A DNA stretch of 54,712 nt from an uncultured Bacteroidales bacterium (GCA_900318835.1 ONLW01000017.1:1-54712), one strand, 5' to 3'. Shown: positions 1 to 8,019, counted from the stretch's first letter. Program-made: numbers and translations. Notes: a model not told the origin generated them from the letters alone.

Positions 1-325
1 CATACCCCCACATTCACCCCCTCCTTGCAGAACATAAAACCGACCCCTATCAGGACAAATAAAGACAACTAGAGACACCAATTAAATGACCCCTTCGGCG
101 CATAAAACACCCCCGCCAGACCGCACTCAAACCATGCGGTTTGGGGGTTCAGCATTTACGGAAAAATCTTCGGAGATGCTTTGTGTGTGGGCATTGGGCG
201 GGAATGAATGGTTGGTATTTGGAAAAAAAAACTTGTACTCAGGAACTTTAGAATTGATTCCGATTTCAATTTGCCATGCTCTGCATCATCTTGTTGAGCC
301 TAAGTTGCATTTGTTTTTTTAATTG
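1..325. other. 5' intergenic stretch, no supported gene
   Basis: I see no convincing gene here. The one open frame (86-322, plus) encodes a low-complexity product without recognisable motifs and has no promoter or ribosome site of its own. The stretch probably separates holA from a gene outside the window. Confidence 0.5.
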
Positions 326-359
326 TTTTTGTACAGATGGGAAAATCTTCGTATCTTTG
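326..359 (+). promoter_or_regulatory. Bacteroidetes-type promoter of holA
   Basis: A -33 element TTTTTG (326-331) is followed after 20 bp by the -7 element TATCTTTG (352-359). This matches the Bacteroidetes consensus TTTG/TAnnTTTG. The holA start codon follows 26 bp downstream. Confidence 0.75.
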
Positions 360-385
360 CCGTTTAAACTAGCATTTGCGACCTC

Positions 386-1393
386 ATGGCAACAACTGAG
401 AAACAGCTGATTGAAGAATTAAAGGCAGGCATTTTCAGGCCCGTCTATCTCCTCACGGGAGAGGAGAATTATTATATCGACGTGATGAGCGACTACTTCG
501 AGAACGAGGTAATCGATGCCACCATGCGCGACTTCGACCAGTCGGTGGTCTATGGGCGCGACACGACGATGGCCGCCGTCATCAGCGATGCCAAGCGCTA
601 CCCCATGATGTCGCCCGTGCACCTCGTCATCGTCAAAGAGGCACAAGACATTGCCACCAACCAGTGGGAGCAGTTGGCTGAATACCTGAAGAATCCGTCG
701 GAGAAGAGTGCCATCATATTCTGCTACCGCCACAAAAAACTCGACAAGCGCACCGCCGCCTATAAGGCCATCGCCGCCAAAGGCTGCGTATACGAGACCC
801 CCAAGGTGTGGGACAACCAAGTGCCCGGCTGGATTGCCAAGCAGGTAAGCGCCAAAGGATTCAGCATCAACGAGAAAGCCACCTATCTCATCACCGAGTC
901 GGTGGGCAACGATCTGGGCATGATAGCCAACGAACTCGGCAAACTCTACCCCCTTTTGAAACCCGGCGAAGCCATCACAGAGGAACTGGTAGAGAAACAG
1001 ATAGGCATCAGCAAGGACTACAACGTCTTCGAGCTGCAAAAGGCTATCGGCCGACGCGACCCCGTGATGTGCAACCGCATCGTCAACTACTTCGCTGCCA
1101 ACCCCAAAAAGAACCCCATCCAGCTCGTCCTGCCCATCCTCTACGGATACTTCCTCAAGGTGATGTTCTACCATCAGCTTGAAAACAAGAGCGATGCGGC
1201 GAAGGTGCTGGGGTGCGCGCCAAGTTTCGTGCAGGACTACGCCGTGGCGGCAAGCAACTACAAACTCGGCAAGCTGGCCACCTGCATCGGCTACCTCTAC
1301 GAGACCGACCTGCGCAGCAAAGGCGTCCGCAACAGCGGCAACGTCACCGACGGCGAACTGCTAAAGGAACTGATTTTTAAAGTGATACACTGA
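386..1393 (+). CDS. holA: DNA polymerase III subunit delta
   Basis: This is the clamp-loader delta subunit, which opens the beta sliding clamp at primed sites during chromosome replication in the cytoplasm. At 335 residues it has the usual family length. The N-terminus carries the delta signature RPVYLLTGEENYYID (about residues 18-32), the degenerate counterpart of a P-loop. The middle holds the AAA+-like lid region with YETPKVWDNQVPGWI, and the C-terminus is the helical collar domain. The start is supported by a strong promoter just upstream. It precedes a TonB-dependent receptor gene by 88 bp on the same strand, but that gap contains an inverted repeat, so cotranscription is uncertain. Recognition rests on overall family similarity and is firm. 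Confidence 0.93.
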   Translation: MATTEKQLIEELKAGIFRPVYLLTGEENYYIDVMSDYFENEVIDATMRDFDQSVVYGRDTTMAAVISDAKRYPMMSPVHLVIVKEAQDIATNQWEQLAEYLKNPSEKSAIIFCYRHKKLDKRTAAYKAIAAKGCVYETPKVWDNQVPGWIAKQVSAKGFSINEKATYLITESVGNDLGMIANELGKLYPLLKPGEAITEELVEKQIGISKDYNVFELQKAIGRRDPVMCNRIVNYFAANPKKNPIQLVLPILYGYFLKVMFYHQLENKSDAAKVLGCAPSFVQDYAVAASNYKLGKLATCIGYLYETDLRSKGVRNSGNVTDGELLKELIFKVIH

Positions 1394-1400
1394 TTATAAT

Positions 1401-1457
1401 AACGGCTAATGACTCGAAAGACTGCGTAGCTTAGAGTAATTTGCGTAATTCGCCGTT
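1401..1457. repeat. Inverted repeat AACGGC(G)AAT...AATTCGCCGTT
   Basis: AACGGCTAAT (1401-1410) faces AATTCGCCGTT (1447-1457) as an imperfect inverted pair. The same pair recurs at 54565-54634, again shortly before a start codon. It looks like a small dispersed element or a leader hairpin. Confidence 0.5.
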
Positions 1458-1481
1458 AAAAAAAGAAAATCGACGTAGAAA

Positions 1482-3806
1482 ATGAAACATATACTATCAA
1501 TACTACTATTTAATTTAGCCGTGGTAGTGAGTGCCTGGGGACAGTGTACGGTGAAGGGAGTGCTGTTTGACGAGAAGAACGGTGAAGCCATTCCGTTTGC
1601 CAATGTGGTTCTTGAGGGGACGCCCCACGGATGCGCCACCGACATCAACGGATTCTTCCTCATCAACAAGGTCAAAGAAGGCACCTACACACTAAAAGTG
1701 AGATATGTAGGCTACGACGAATATTCCGAGCAGATCACTCTCACCAAGAACAAGACCCTCACCAAGACCATCCACTTGAAGCCCGCAGCGCAGATGCTCA
1801 AAGCGGTGGAAATCACCGACAGCAAAAAGGAGGAGCGCCAGATGCAGACGCAGGTCAGCGTGCAGAAAATCACCTCTTCACAAATCCAGCAGATGCCCTC
1901 CATCGGAGGCACCGCCGACCTGGCACAGTACATGCAGGTGCTGCCCGGCGTCAGCTCAACCGGCGACCAGGGCGGCCAGCTATACATCCGCGGTGGCTCG
2001 ATGATCCAGAACCTCTGTCTGCTCGACGGCATGATTGTCTACAATCCATTCCATTCCATTGGCTTATACTCCATTTTTGAAACCGATGTCATCCTCAATG
2101 CCAATATCTACACTGGTGGTTTCGGAGCCGAATACGGTGGCAGGATGTCGTCGGTGATGGATATCACCACGCGCGACGGCAACAAGCGTCATCACAGTGG
2201 CAAGATAGGCATCAACACCTTCGGTGCCAGCCTGATACTGGAAGGTCCCTTAAAGCGCGAGAACGCCACCTCGAAGAGCACCATCTCCTACCTCCTCACT
2301 GCCAAAAACTCCTACCTTTCCCAAACCTCCCCCAAACTGTACAGCTACATCGACGGCGGCCTGCCATTCGACTTCCTCGACCTCTACGGCAAACTGAGTT
2401 TCAACTCCGGGACGGGCAGTAAGCTAAACCTCTTCGGCTTCCGCTTCGACGACCAAGTCCTCGGCTACCAATCCATTGCCGACTACCACTGGAACAACTA
2501 TGGTGCCGGAACCAACTTCATGCTGGTCACCGGAGCTTCCGCCATTCTGGACGGAAGTGTCGCCTATTCGAAATATTCCATCACACTTGATGACGGCAGC
2601 AGCGACAAGAAATTCAGTGAAATAGGCGGTTTCAACGCCACCATGCAAATCACCAACTTCTTCGGCAACAACAAGTTCAAGTACGGACTCAGCATCGAGG
2701 GCTACACTACCGACTACCAGTTCGTCAACGAATACAAGAAAAAGATTTCGCAGCACGAGCCGTCGACCAACCTGTCGGCTTTCGCCACCTACAACATCAA
2801 GGCTGGCAAGTGGCTTCTCGACCCCGGTATCCGCTTTGTCTACTATGCCACCCTTTCCGAGCCCAGTCTCGAGCCACGTCTGGCGGCGAAATACAACCTC
2901 ACTCCCAACTTGCGTTTCAAACTTGCCGGCGGACTCTACAGCCAGATATTCCTTGACGCACGCTCCGACAACGACATCGTCAATCTCTTTAACGGCTTCC
3001 TTACCGGATCGGCAGACCTCAACAAGCCCGACAAATTCTTTGGCGAAAGCCGCAACTGCGTGCAGAAAGCCAAGCATGCCGTCATCGGTGTGGAATACGA
3101 CCTCACGGAGCATATCACCCTCAATGCCGAATTCTACTACAAGCACTTTGATCAGATTCTTAATGCCAACCGCAACAAGATGTATGAAGACGGTGCCACC
3201 TCCGACTATGCCGACCCTTCGAGCCCATACTTCAAGCCTGAATATCTGCGCAAAGACTACATAATTGAAGAAGGTTACGCTTCGGGACTGGACTTCAGCG
3301 CAAGGGTTGACTTGGAACGACTGTATGTGTGGGCCACCTATTCGCTGGGCTATGTGGAGCGTACCGATGAGACCCAGACCTACAATCCGCACTATGATCG
3401 CCGCCACACGGTGAACCTGCTGGCGACCTACGCTCTTGGCGAATGGCGCGAATGGGAAATCAGTGGCCGCTGGACTTTCGGCTCGGGCTATCCCTTCACG
3501 CAGACTCAGGGAATCTTCCAACGATTGCTCTTCCCCAGCGGCATCACCAGCGACTACACCTCTGAAAACGGAGACTACGGCATCCACTACGGCGACCTCT
3601 ACAAAGGGCGCCTACCGAGTTACCACCGTCTCGACCTCGGGGTGAAACGTAAATTTTCCCTTGGTTCACAGTCAATCCTGGAGCTCAGTCTCTCGGCCAC
3701 CAACATATACAGTCGTGAGAATATCTTCTACTTCAACCGTGCCACCTACGAACGGGTGAACCAGCTTCCCATCCTCGTCTGCTTCGGTGCCACGATGACG
3801 TTCTAG
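1482..3806 (+). CDS. TonB-dependent receptor with carboxypeptidase-like N-terminal domain
   Basis: This is an outer-membrane gated channel that imports an unknown ligand using TonB energy. Residues 1-21 form a signal peptide ending AWGQ. Residues about 22-105 are a CarboxypepD-reg-like beta-sandwich (GVLFDEKNGEAIPFANVVLEG...GYDEYSEQI). A plug domain follows at about 125-235, with LYIRGGS and a LLDGMIVYNPFH motif. The rest is a 22-strand barrel ending in an aromatic/hydrophobic terminus (GATMTF). At 774 residues it is shorter than SusC-type receptors, and no SusD partner is adjacent, so glycan import is not indicated. It resembles the FecA/CirA-like receptors of Bacteroidetes. The substrate cannot be read from the sequence. 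It is convergent with the kinase-like gene, with 56 bp between the stops. Confidence 0.9.
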   Translation: MKHILSILLFNLAVVVSAWGQCTVKGVLFDEKNGEAIPFANVVLEGTPHGCATDINGFFLINKVKEGTYTLKVRYVGYDEYSEQITLTKNKTLTKTIHLKPAAQMLKAVEITDSKKEERQMQTQVSVQKITSSQIQQMPSIGGTADLAQYMQVLPGVSSTGDQGGQLYIRGGSMIQNLCLLDGMIVYNPFHSIGLYSIFETDVILNANIYTGGFGAEYGGRMSSVMDITTRDGNKRHHSGKIGINTFGASLILEGPLKRENATSKSTISYLLTAKNSYLSQTSPKLYSYIDGGLPFDFLDLYGKLSFNSGTGSKLNLFGFRFDDQVLGYQSIADYHWNNYGAGTNFMLVTGASAILDGSVAYSKYSITLDDGSSDKKFSEIGGFNATMQITNFFGNNKFKYGLSIEGYTTDYQFVNEYKKKISQHEPSTNLSAFATYNIKAGKWLLDPGIRFVYYATLSEPSLEPRLAAKYNLTPNLRFKLAGGLYSQIFLDARSDNDIVNLFNGFLTGSADLNKPDKFFGESRNCVQKAKHAVIGVEYDLTEHITLNAEFYYKHFDQILNANRNKMYEDGATSDYADPSSPYFKPEYLRKDYIIEEGYASGLDFSARVDLERLYVWATYSLGYVERTDETQTYNPHYDRRHTVNLLATYALGEWREWEISGRWTFGSGYPFTQTQGIFQRLLFPSGITSDYTSENGDYGIHYGDLYKGRLPSYHRLDLGVKRKFSLGSQSILELSLSATNIYSRENIFYFNRATYERVNQLPILVCFGATMTF

Positions 3807-3862
3807 GAAGCAGATACGCTTTTTCAACGACAACATAGACAACGCAGACAACCGTCAAGCCG

Positions 3863-4492
3863 TTATTCCGCTATCTTCTTCCGGATGTTCTCGGCCAGGA
3901 AGGTGGCGACCTCCTCGGAGGTGAAACGGCTCACGCTGATGACAAGGTCGTAGTTGCGGGCGTCGTAGCGCGACACGCCGGCGAAGTACTTGGTGAAGGT
4001 CTCGCGGGCCTCGTCGGTCTCGTCTACATATTTGGCGGCGGCCTTTTCGTCGAGGCCCTCGCGTTCGGCGACGCGCCGGATGCGGATGTCGCGGTCGGCG
4101 ATGAGGAAGATGTGCAGCGCGTCGGGGTCGTCCTTGAAGATATGGAAGCCGGTGCGTCCCACGACGATGCAGCTCTCCCGCGAGGCCAGATTGCGCATGA
4201 TCTGCGCCTCGGAGTAGAAGAGTTCGCGCGAGGTGAGCTTCTTGCCCTCGGACTGATAGCTGTCGCCCACGGCGCCAAACTGGCGGTAGAACTGGCTGAG
4301 GTCATCCCAGAGGTTGAGTTTCTGGCCCTTGATGTGCAGGATCTCCTGCTCGTCGAGGCGGTACTTCTCGCAGATGGCCTCGAGGATGGCCTTGTCGTAG
4401 ACCTTGAGGCCGAGCAGTTCGCCCATACGGTGGGCGATGTCGCGCCCGCCGCTTCCGCATTCACGGTTGATGGTGATGATGGTTTTGCTCAT
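3863..4492 (-). CDS. Cytidylate kinase-like family protein
   Basis: This is a P-loop nucleoside-monophosphate-kinase-like protein of about 209 residues, found widely in anaerobes. Its substrate is not established and it is distinct from canonical Cmk. It begins MSKTIITINRECGSGGRDIAHRMGE. The RECGSGGRDIA segment is the family's variant Walker A loop (about residues 11-21). A second conserved block, CIVVGRTGFHIF, lies near residues 105-116, and IADRDIRIRRVAERE follows. I chose the ATG at 4492 because similarity begins there; the frame stays open to 4531 but the extra residues are low-complexity. A probable promoter lies about 370 bp upstream, so the mRNA would carry a long leader made largely of 22-bp repeats, which is unusual and may be regulatory. 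Confidence 0.85.
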   Translation of the reverse strand: MSKTIITINRECGSGGRDIAHRMGELLGLKVYDKAILEAICEKYRLDEQEILHIKGQKLNLWDDLSQFYRQFGAVGDSYQSEGKKLTSRELFYSEAQIMRNLASRESCIVVGRTGFHIFKDDPDALHIFLIADRDIRIRRVAEREGLDEKAAAKYVDETDEARETFTKYFAGVSRYDARNYDLVISVSRFTSEEVATFLAENIRKKIAE

Positions 4493-4529
4493 AATACTAT
4501 TCTTTTTGTTTTTGTAACCTTCCTCTATC

Positions 4530-4793
4530 ATCTCTGCAGAGAATGGCGCCTATCTCTGGAAAGAACGGCGCTTATCTTTGCAGAGAATGGCACTCATCTC
4601 TACGGAGAATAACTATCATCTCTCGGAAGAATAACTATCATCTCTCAGGAGAATAGCTATCATCTCTTAGGAATTCCTTAAGCATCTCTGCGCTCTTCCT
4701 TAACCATCTCTCCAGAGTTCCTTAACCAGTACTTTGGTACTCCTTAATCTGTTCTCCACTTCTCCTTAATCTGTACAGCATTACTCCTTAAAC
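4530..4793. repeat. Array of twelve degenerate 22-bp units around a central GGAATTCC
   Basis: Twelve consecutive 22-bp units start at 4530, 4552, 4574, 4596, 4618, 4640, 4662, 4684, 4706, 4728, 4750 and 4772 with almost no slippage. Most begin ATCTCT. Their second half changes from GAGAATGGCGCC-like on the left to TTCCTTAACC-like on the right. A palindrome AGGAATTCCT (4669-4678) lies near the middle, and GGAGAAT elements on the left mirror TCTCCTT elements on the right. Units contain small internal dyads such as CTCTGCAGAG and AGTAC...GTACT. There are no CRISPR-like unique spacers. The array lies in the presumed 5' leader of the kinase-like gene. Confidence 0.9.
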
Positions 4794-4869
4794 CTCTTAT
4801 GACAATCTTCCGGCCGTTGCCGTCGAGGCTGAGGCCGTTTTTTTATTCCTATCCGAAGATTTCGACATG

Positions 4870-4900
4870 CAAAGCTACAAAAAAAAGTTCGCCTGCGCAA
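4870..4900 (-). promoter_or_regulatory. Probable promoter of the kinase-like gene, upstream of the 22-bp array
   Basis: On the minus strand TTG (4900-4898), 20 bp and TAGCTTTG (4877-4870) match the Bacteroidetes promoter layout, with a weak -33 element. Transcription from here would cross the whole repeat array before reaching the start codon at 4492. Confidence 0.55.
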
Positions 4901-4920
4901 CAGGAAACACGAATCGTTAA

Positions 4921-4952
4921 GTGTATTTGCACAAAAAGTTTAGCAAATACAC
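4921..4952. repeat. Perfect 10-bp inverted repeat
   Basis: GTGTATTTGC (4921-4930) and GCAAATACAC (4943-4952) are exact reverse complements separated by 12 bp. The site lies about 20 bp upstream of the presumed minus-strand -33 element, where an operator would be expected. It has no T-run and does not look like a terminator. Confidence 0.6.
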
Positions 4953-5051
4953 CATGAACGACTGATTATTATGACAGAAAGTTACATTTTCTTCGACACA
5001 GAAAGTTAAGAAAAAACGCCCCCCAATCCCTCCTCCAAGGTGGAAATAAAC

Positions 5052-5078
5052 AAAAAAAGCCGACCATGGCAGGTCGGC
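5052..5078 (-). terminator. Intrinsic terminator, minus strand
   Basis: GCCGACC (5059-5065) pairs with GGTCGGC (5072-5078) around a 6-nt loop. On the minus strand it is followed by seven T (5058-5052). It lies just past the stop of the AraC-like remnant and would end transcription coming from the lysS-ung operon. Confidence 0.8.
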
Positions 5079-5096
5079 AACAATCCTCTTTTTGAG

Positions 5097-5250
5097 CTAA
5101 AGCATTCTGGTCGTCTGACTGCGGTAGTAGATGGGCGAAACCTCGTAATTGGTCTTGAAGTCGCGACTGAAAACAACACTTTAGCCCGCAGCAAGGTAGC
5201 CCAATCCTTCTCCAAATCATCCCCCATCTCCGCCTTGGCGATATAGAGCG
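5097..5250 (-). pseudogene. Decayed C-terminal fragment of an AraC-type regulator
   Basis: Minus-strand translation of 5171-5097 gives FSRDFKTNYEVSPIYYR followed shortly by a stop. This is the typical end of an AraC/XylS helix-turn-helix domain (FSR.FK...G.SP..YR). Upstream in the same frame there is a stop codon (TAA at about 5183). The neighbouring stretch to 5250 is open only in another frame (AKAEMGDDLEKDW...), so the reading frame is broken. The first recognition helix and all upstream domains are missing. The perfect terminator immediately downstream suggests a real gene once stood here. The frameshift could include assembly error, but the loss of most of the domain could not. Confidence 0.5.
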
Positions 5251-5341
5251 TGTCCGACGGTTGAGGTCAACGCTCTTTGCGGTCAGTACCATCCATCCGT
5301 ACAACTCGCAAAGAAGGCCTCCGTAATGTGTATCGTTTTCT

Positions 5342-6019
5342 TCATTTTATACGACTCCAGTCGACGGGCTGCTGGCCCTGCTGGATGAGCAGATTGTTGG
5401 TTTGGGAGAAATGGCGGCAGCCAAAGAAGCCCCTGTAGGCCGAGAGCGGTGAGGGATGCGGAGCCGTCAGCACATAATGCTTGGTGATGTCTATCAGTGA
5501 TTTTTTAGCGATGGCATAGCTTCCCCATAGAAGGAAGACAATGCCTGAGCGCTGACGGCTGAGGGCTTGGATGGCGGCATCGGTGAAGGTCTCCCATCCG
5601 TGGCGCTGATGGCTGCCAGCCTGGTGGGCACGCACGGTGAGGGTGGCATTGAGGAGCAACACCCCCTGCTCGGCCCAACCACTGAGGTCGCCACAGGTCT
5701 TAGGAATATTGGTGCCGAGATCGGAATTGATCTCGGTGATGATGTTGACCAACGAGGGCGGCACCTGAATACCCTGAGGGACAGAGAAGCAGAGTCCCAT
5801 GGCCTGGCCTGGCTCGTGGTAGGGATCCTGACCAAGGATAACCACCTTGACCTTGTCGAAAGGCGTACTGTCGAAGGCGCTGAATATCTTGCTTCCCGGA
5901 GGATAGCAGGTGTGCTGCGCGCGCTCGGCAACGAGGAACTCCTTGAGCTGTGCGAAATAGGGAGCCTCGAACTGCGGCCGTAGCACCTCGTACCAACTAG
6001 AGTCTATCTTTACTGCCAT
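5342..6019 (-). CDS. ung: Uracil-DNA glycosylase, family 1
   Basis: The enzyme excises uracil from DNA to start base-excision repair in the cytoplasm. At 225 residues it matches the usual size. The water-activating loop GQDPYH is at residues 63-68, with the catalytic Asp at about 65. The AMGLCFSVP and QGVLLLNATLTV segments form the uracil pocket, and the DNA-intercalation loop HPSPLSAYRGFFGCRHFSQTN lies near residues 186-206. It follows the MBL hydrolase gene by 9 bp and is the last gene of the probable lysS operon. Its transcript probably ends at the terminator at 5078-5052. The start ATG is the only one fitting the family N-terminus. Confidence 0.96.
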   Translation of the reverse strand: MAVKIDSSWYEVLRPQFEAPYFAQLKEFLVAERAQHTCYPPGSKIFSAFDSTPFDKVKVVILGQDPYHEPGQAMGLCFSVPQGIQVPPSLVNIITEINSDLGTNIPKTCGDLSGWAEQGVLLLNATLTVRAHQAGSHQRHGWETFTDAAIQALSRQRSGIVFLLWGSYAIAKKSLIDITKHYVLTAPHPSPLSAYRGFFGCRHFSQTNNLLIQQGQQPVDWSRIK

Positions 6020-6028
6020 TTGTTGTCG

Positions 6029-6724
6029 TCACATTAGAAATGAGTTATACTTTTTCTCCTTGCCTATTTGGCTGGCGATACCATGGCCGGGAAGAACACG
6101 GTAGTCGTCTGGCAACGTGAGGACACGGCGCTTGAGGTAGTCTATCAGCGTAGGATAGTCGCCACCAGGGAGGTCTGTGCGGCCAATGCTGAAATGGAAG
6201 AGGGCGTCACCGGTGATGACAGCCTTGTCAGCCGCCACCACATAGCACATGCTTCCAGGGCAATGACCAGGCACATAGCGGCACTCAATCGTGATTGCTT
6301 GATTGTTTGTTTGAGTATTTTTTGCGCCAGCACTCAAGCATTCAAGCTTTGACACATTCAGGCAATCTCCATCATTGATTTCCACCACATCCAAGTCGTC
6401 CATATTGTCGACAGCGAAACCCATGATGGAGCCATAGGCCTCAGCCTGTTTCAGCAGTTTACGTCCCTCCGGATGCATGGTGACAGGCAATTGGTAATGC
6501 TCGCACACCTGCCGCAAACCAGCGATATGATCCACATGGGCGTGGGTGAGCAACACCATCGTGGGTGTAAGCTTCTGGTCTGCAATATACTGTGTCAGCT
6601 GCGAGTCCTCAAAGGAAGCCTCGCAGGCGGGGTCCACAATGGCACATTGCCTGGTGACCTCATCAACAATCAGATAGCAATTAACCTCGAAGTGATTGAA
6701 TGTAAACTGCTTAATCATAGCCAT
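6029..6724 (-). CDS. MBL-fold hydrolase, glyoxalase II-like
   Basis: This cytoplasmic metallo-beta-lactamase-fold hydrolase is of the kind often called hydroxyacylglutathione hydrolase; the true substrate is probably a thioester. The metal motif THAHVDHIAG is at residues 60-69 (His61, His63, Asp65, His66). VPGHCPGSMCYVV, ITGDALFHFSIGRTDLPGGD and VLPGHG supply the remaining ligands. An oddity is the segment KNTQTNNQAIT between the metal-binding halves: it is encoded by a small dispersed repeat (6290-6355) also found at two other places in this window, and it looks like an in-frame insertion in a surface loop. It is 8 bp from the fimbrillin-like gene and 9 bp from ung, so cotranscribed. Confidence 0.88.
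   Translation of the reverse strand: MAMIKQFTFNHFEVNCYLIVDEVTRQCAIVDPACEASFEDSQLTQYIADQKLTPTMVLLTHAHVDHIAGLRQVCEHYQLPVTMHPEGRKLLKQAEAYGSIMGFAVDNMDDLDVVEINDGDCLNVSKLECLSAGAKNTQTNNQAITIECRYVPGHCPGSMCYVVAADKAVITGDALFHFSIGRTDLPGGDYPTLIDYLKRRVLTLPDDYRVLPGHGIASQIGKEKKYNSFLM
6290..6355. repeat. Dispersed CAATCA-type repeat inside the MBL gene
   Basis: On the minus strand this reads through GCTTGAGTGCT, then ACTCAAACAAACAATCAAGCAA. The same order of blocks is found at 52345-52428, and the CAATCA part at 43888-43925. It is in frame and encodes SAGAKNTQTNNQAIT. Confidence 0.6.
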
Positions 6725-6732
6725 GGAATAGT

Positions 6733-7980
6733 TTAAAGGGTAACGACTGCAACGGGTCTCAGGTGGTAGGAAACAGTAACAGAGGCACTAATCCAATAGT
6801 TCTCTCCACCGCCAAGTCTACGAAAGCCAAGACTATGGTCGCTTTCACGATAGAGGTAATCTTGTCCGTTAAGGGAGGCATCGTCAGACAAGAGTTTGGC
6901 TTCCACCAGTTGCATCTGCACTTGGGTAGGCACAGCCCAGCCGGTGACTTCAGCAACACCGCAGTTGGCCAAAGCTGGGGTAACATTGACATCGCTTCCC
7001 TCCACAATCGTCTCGTTAGGCGACATCAGCGTCACCTCATTTCCATCAACGGCAAGGACATAGCATCCCAGATAGGTAGAGCCTACTGTAGGTGCTCCAT
7101 TGTTCCCACCATTTCCACTACTTCCATTCTCATCGAAGGTAAACGAGATAGTTCGCTCGCCTACCCATGTTGCACCTGTGATGGTACCGCTGAGAGTCAC
7201 ACCAACAGCCTCGGTATAAGAGCCCACAATGCTGATGATATATCCAGCTGCCAACTCGTTATTACTGGAATAGGTATAGCTACTCGTGGTGCCGTCGATG
7301 GTAATATTCACGCTGATACTGGCCGGTTGACTACTAGGTGGCAACAGATGAGTCTCGTCTGTGGAAATCCACGTACGGTTGTCGGCTTGACGCGTAAGGG
7401 CGATGGTCTGCGTTCCGGTAGTGCCGTCATAGCTTCCATCAAGGATAAGCTCTTGATGCAGAGGCGCTATAGTAACGCTCACCGCTGTAGCGGCCACAGG
7501 AACATGGCTGATGGTTATGCCCTGTATCAGCATGGTCTTGCGCACCATACCGAGGGTGACGGTATTGGTACCGCCATCAACAAGAGACACCGTGGCAGAG
7601 GCGGTCATCAAGTCACCATGCAAGTGCCCACTTTGGAGCGCTACAATCGAAGAAGGTGTGGCACTGGCCTGGGTGGGCAGGGTGTAGTCATTATGCGACG
7701 CGCCACCGACAGCATAGACACTGTAGAGTCCTTCTTCTAGCGCAATGCTGAGCGTCTGCCCCTCGTCTCCAATGGTCTGCACCGCTTTGCATTCGTCACC
7801 TTGAAAGACATACACCTGCACCGGATAGCTCACCGTCTCGCCATCACCGCTGCCGGTCTTCACCTGCAATGTCGAATTGGGGGTCGATTCAGGGACGATA
7901 GTTGGCTCATCGTCCTTACTGCACGCGACAATTATCATCGCGGCAGACATCATACATGCGAACAATCTCCTTGTTTTCAT
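6733..7980 (-). CDS. FimB/Mfa2-like fimbrillin-family lipoprotein
   Basis: This is a predicted surface lipoprotein of 415 residues. The N-terminus MKTRRLFACMMSAAMIIVACSKDDEP is a lipoprotein signal with the lipobox VAC-S. Residues about 40-150 (SYPVQVYVFQGDECKAVQTI...EEGLYSVYAVGG) resemble the N-terminal beta-sandwich of FimB/Mfa2 and FimA-type fimbrial proteins. The middle is Thr/Ser-rich beta structure, then a Gly-Ser-Asn linker (ENGSSGNGGNNGAP). The C-terminal part (YLYRESDHSLGFRRLGGGENYWISASVTVSYHLRPVAVV) resembles surface beta modules. It could be a fimbrial anchor, a tip component or simply a fimbrillin-fold lipoprotein. It is odd to find it between lysS and repair/metabolic genes; it starts 39 bp after the preceding gene. 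Confidence 0.65.
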   Translation of the reverse strand: MKTRRLFACMMSAAMIIVACSKDDEPTIVPESTPNSTLQVKTGSGDGETVSYPVQVYVFQGDECKAVQTIGDEGQTLSIALEEGLYSVYAVGGASHNDYTLPTQASATPSSIVALQSGHLHGDLMTASATVSLVDGGTNTVTLGMVRKTMLIQGITISHVPVAATAVSVTIAPLHQELILDGSYDGTTGTQTIALTRQADNRTWISTDETHLLPPSSQPASISVNITIDGTTSSYTYSSNNELAAGYIISIVGSYTEAVGVTLSGTITGATWVGERTISFTFDENGSSGNGGNNGAPTVGSTYLGCYVLAVDGNEVTLMSPNETIVEGSDVNVTPALANCGVAEVTGWAVPTQVQMQLVEAKLLSDDASLNGQDYLYRESDHSLGFRRLGGGENYWISASVTVSYHLRPVAVVTL

Positions 7981-8019
7981 AGCATTTATGCTTTAAATCT
8001 ATTCATACTTATGGGCAAG

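Noticed and set aside
86-322. 78-codon frame before holA
   Set aside because: No motifs and no start context; it crosses into the holA promoter region.
2042-2065. CCATT microrepeat in the receptor gene
   Set aside because: It encodes the normal plug motif NPFHS, so it is explained by the protein.
4530-4793. CRISPR array
   Set aside because: The units are contiguous with no spacers, degenerate, and 22 bp long; no cas genes nearby.
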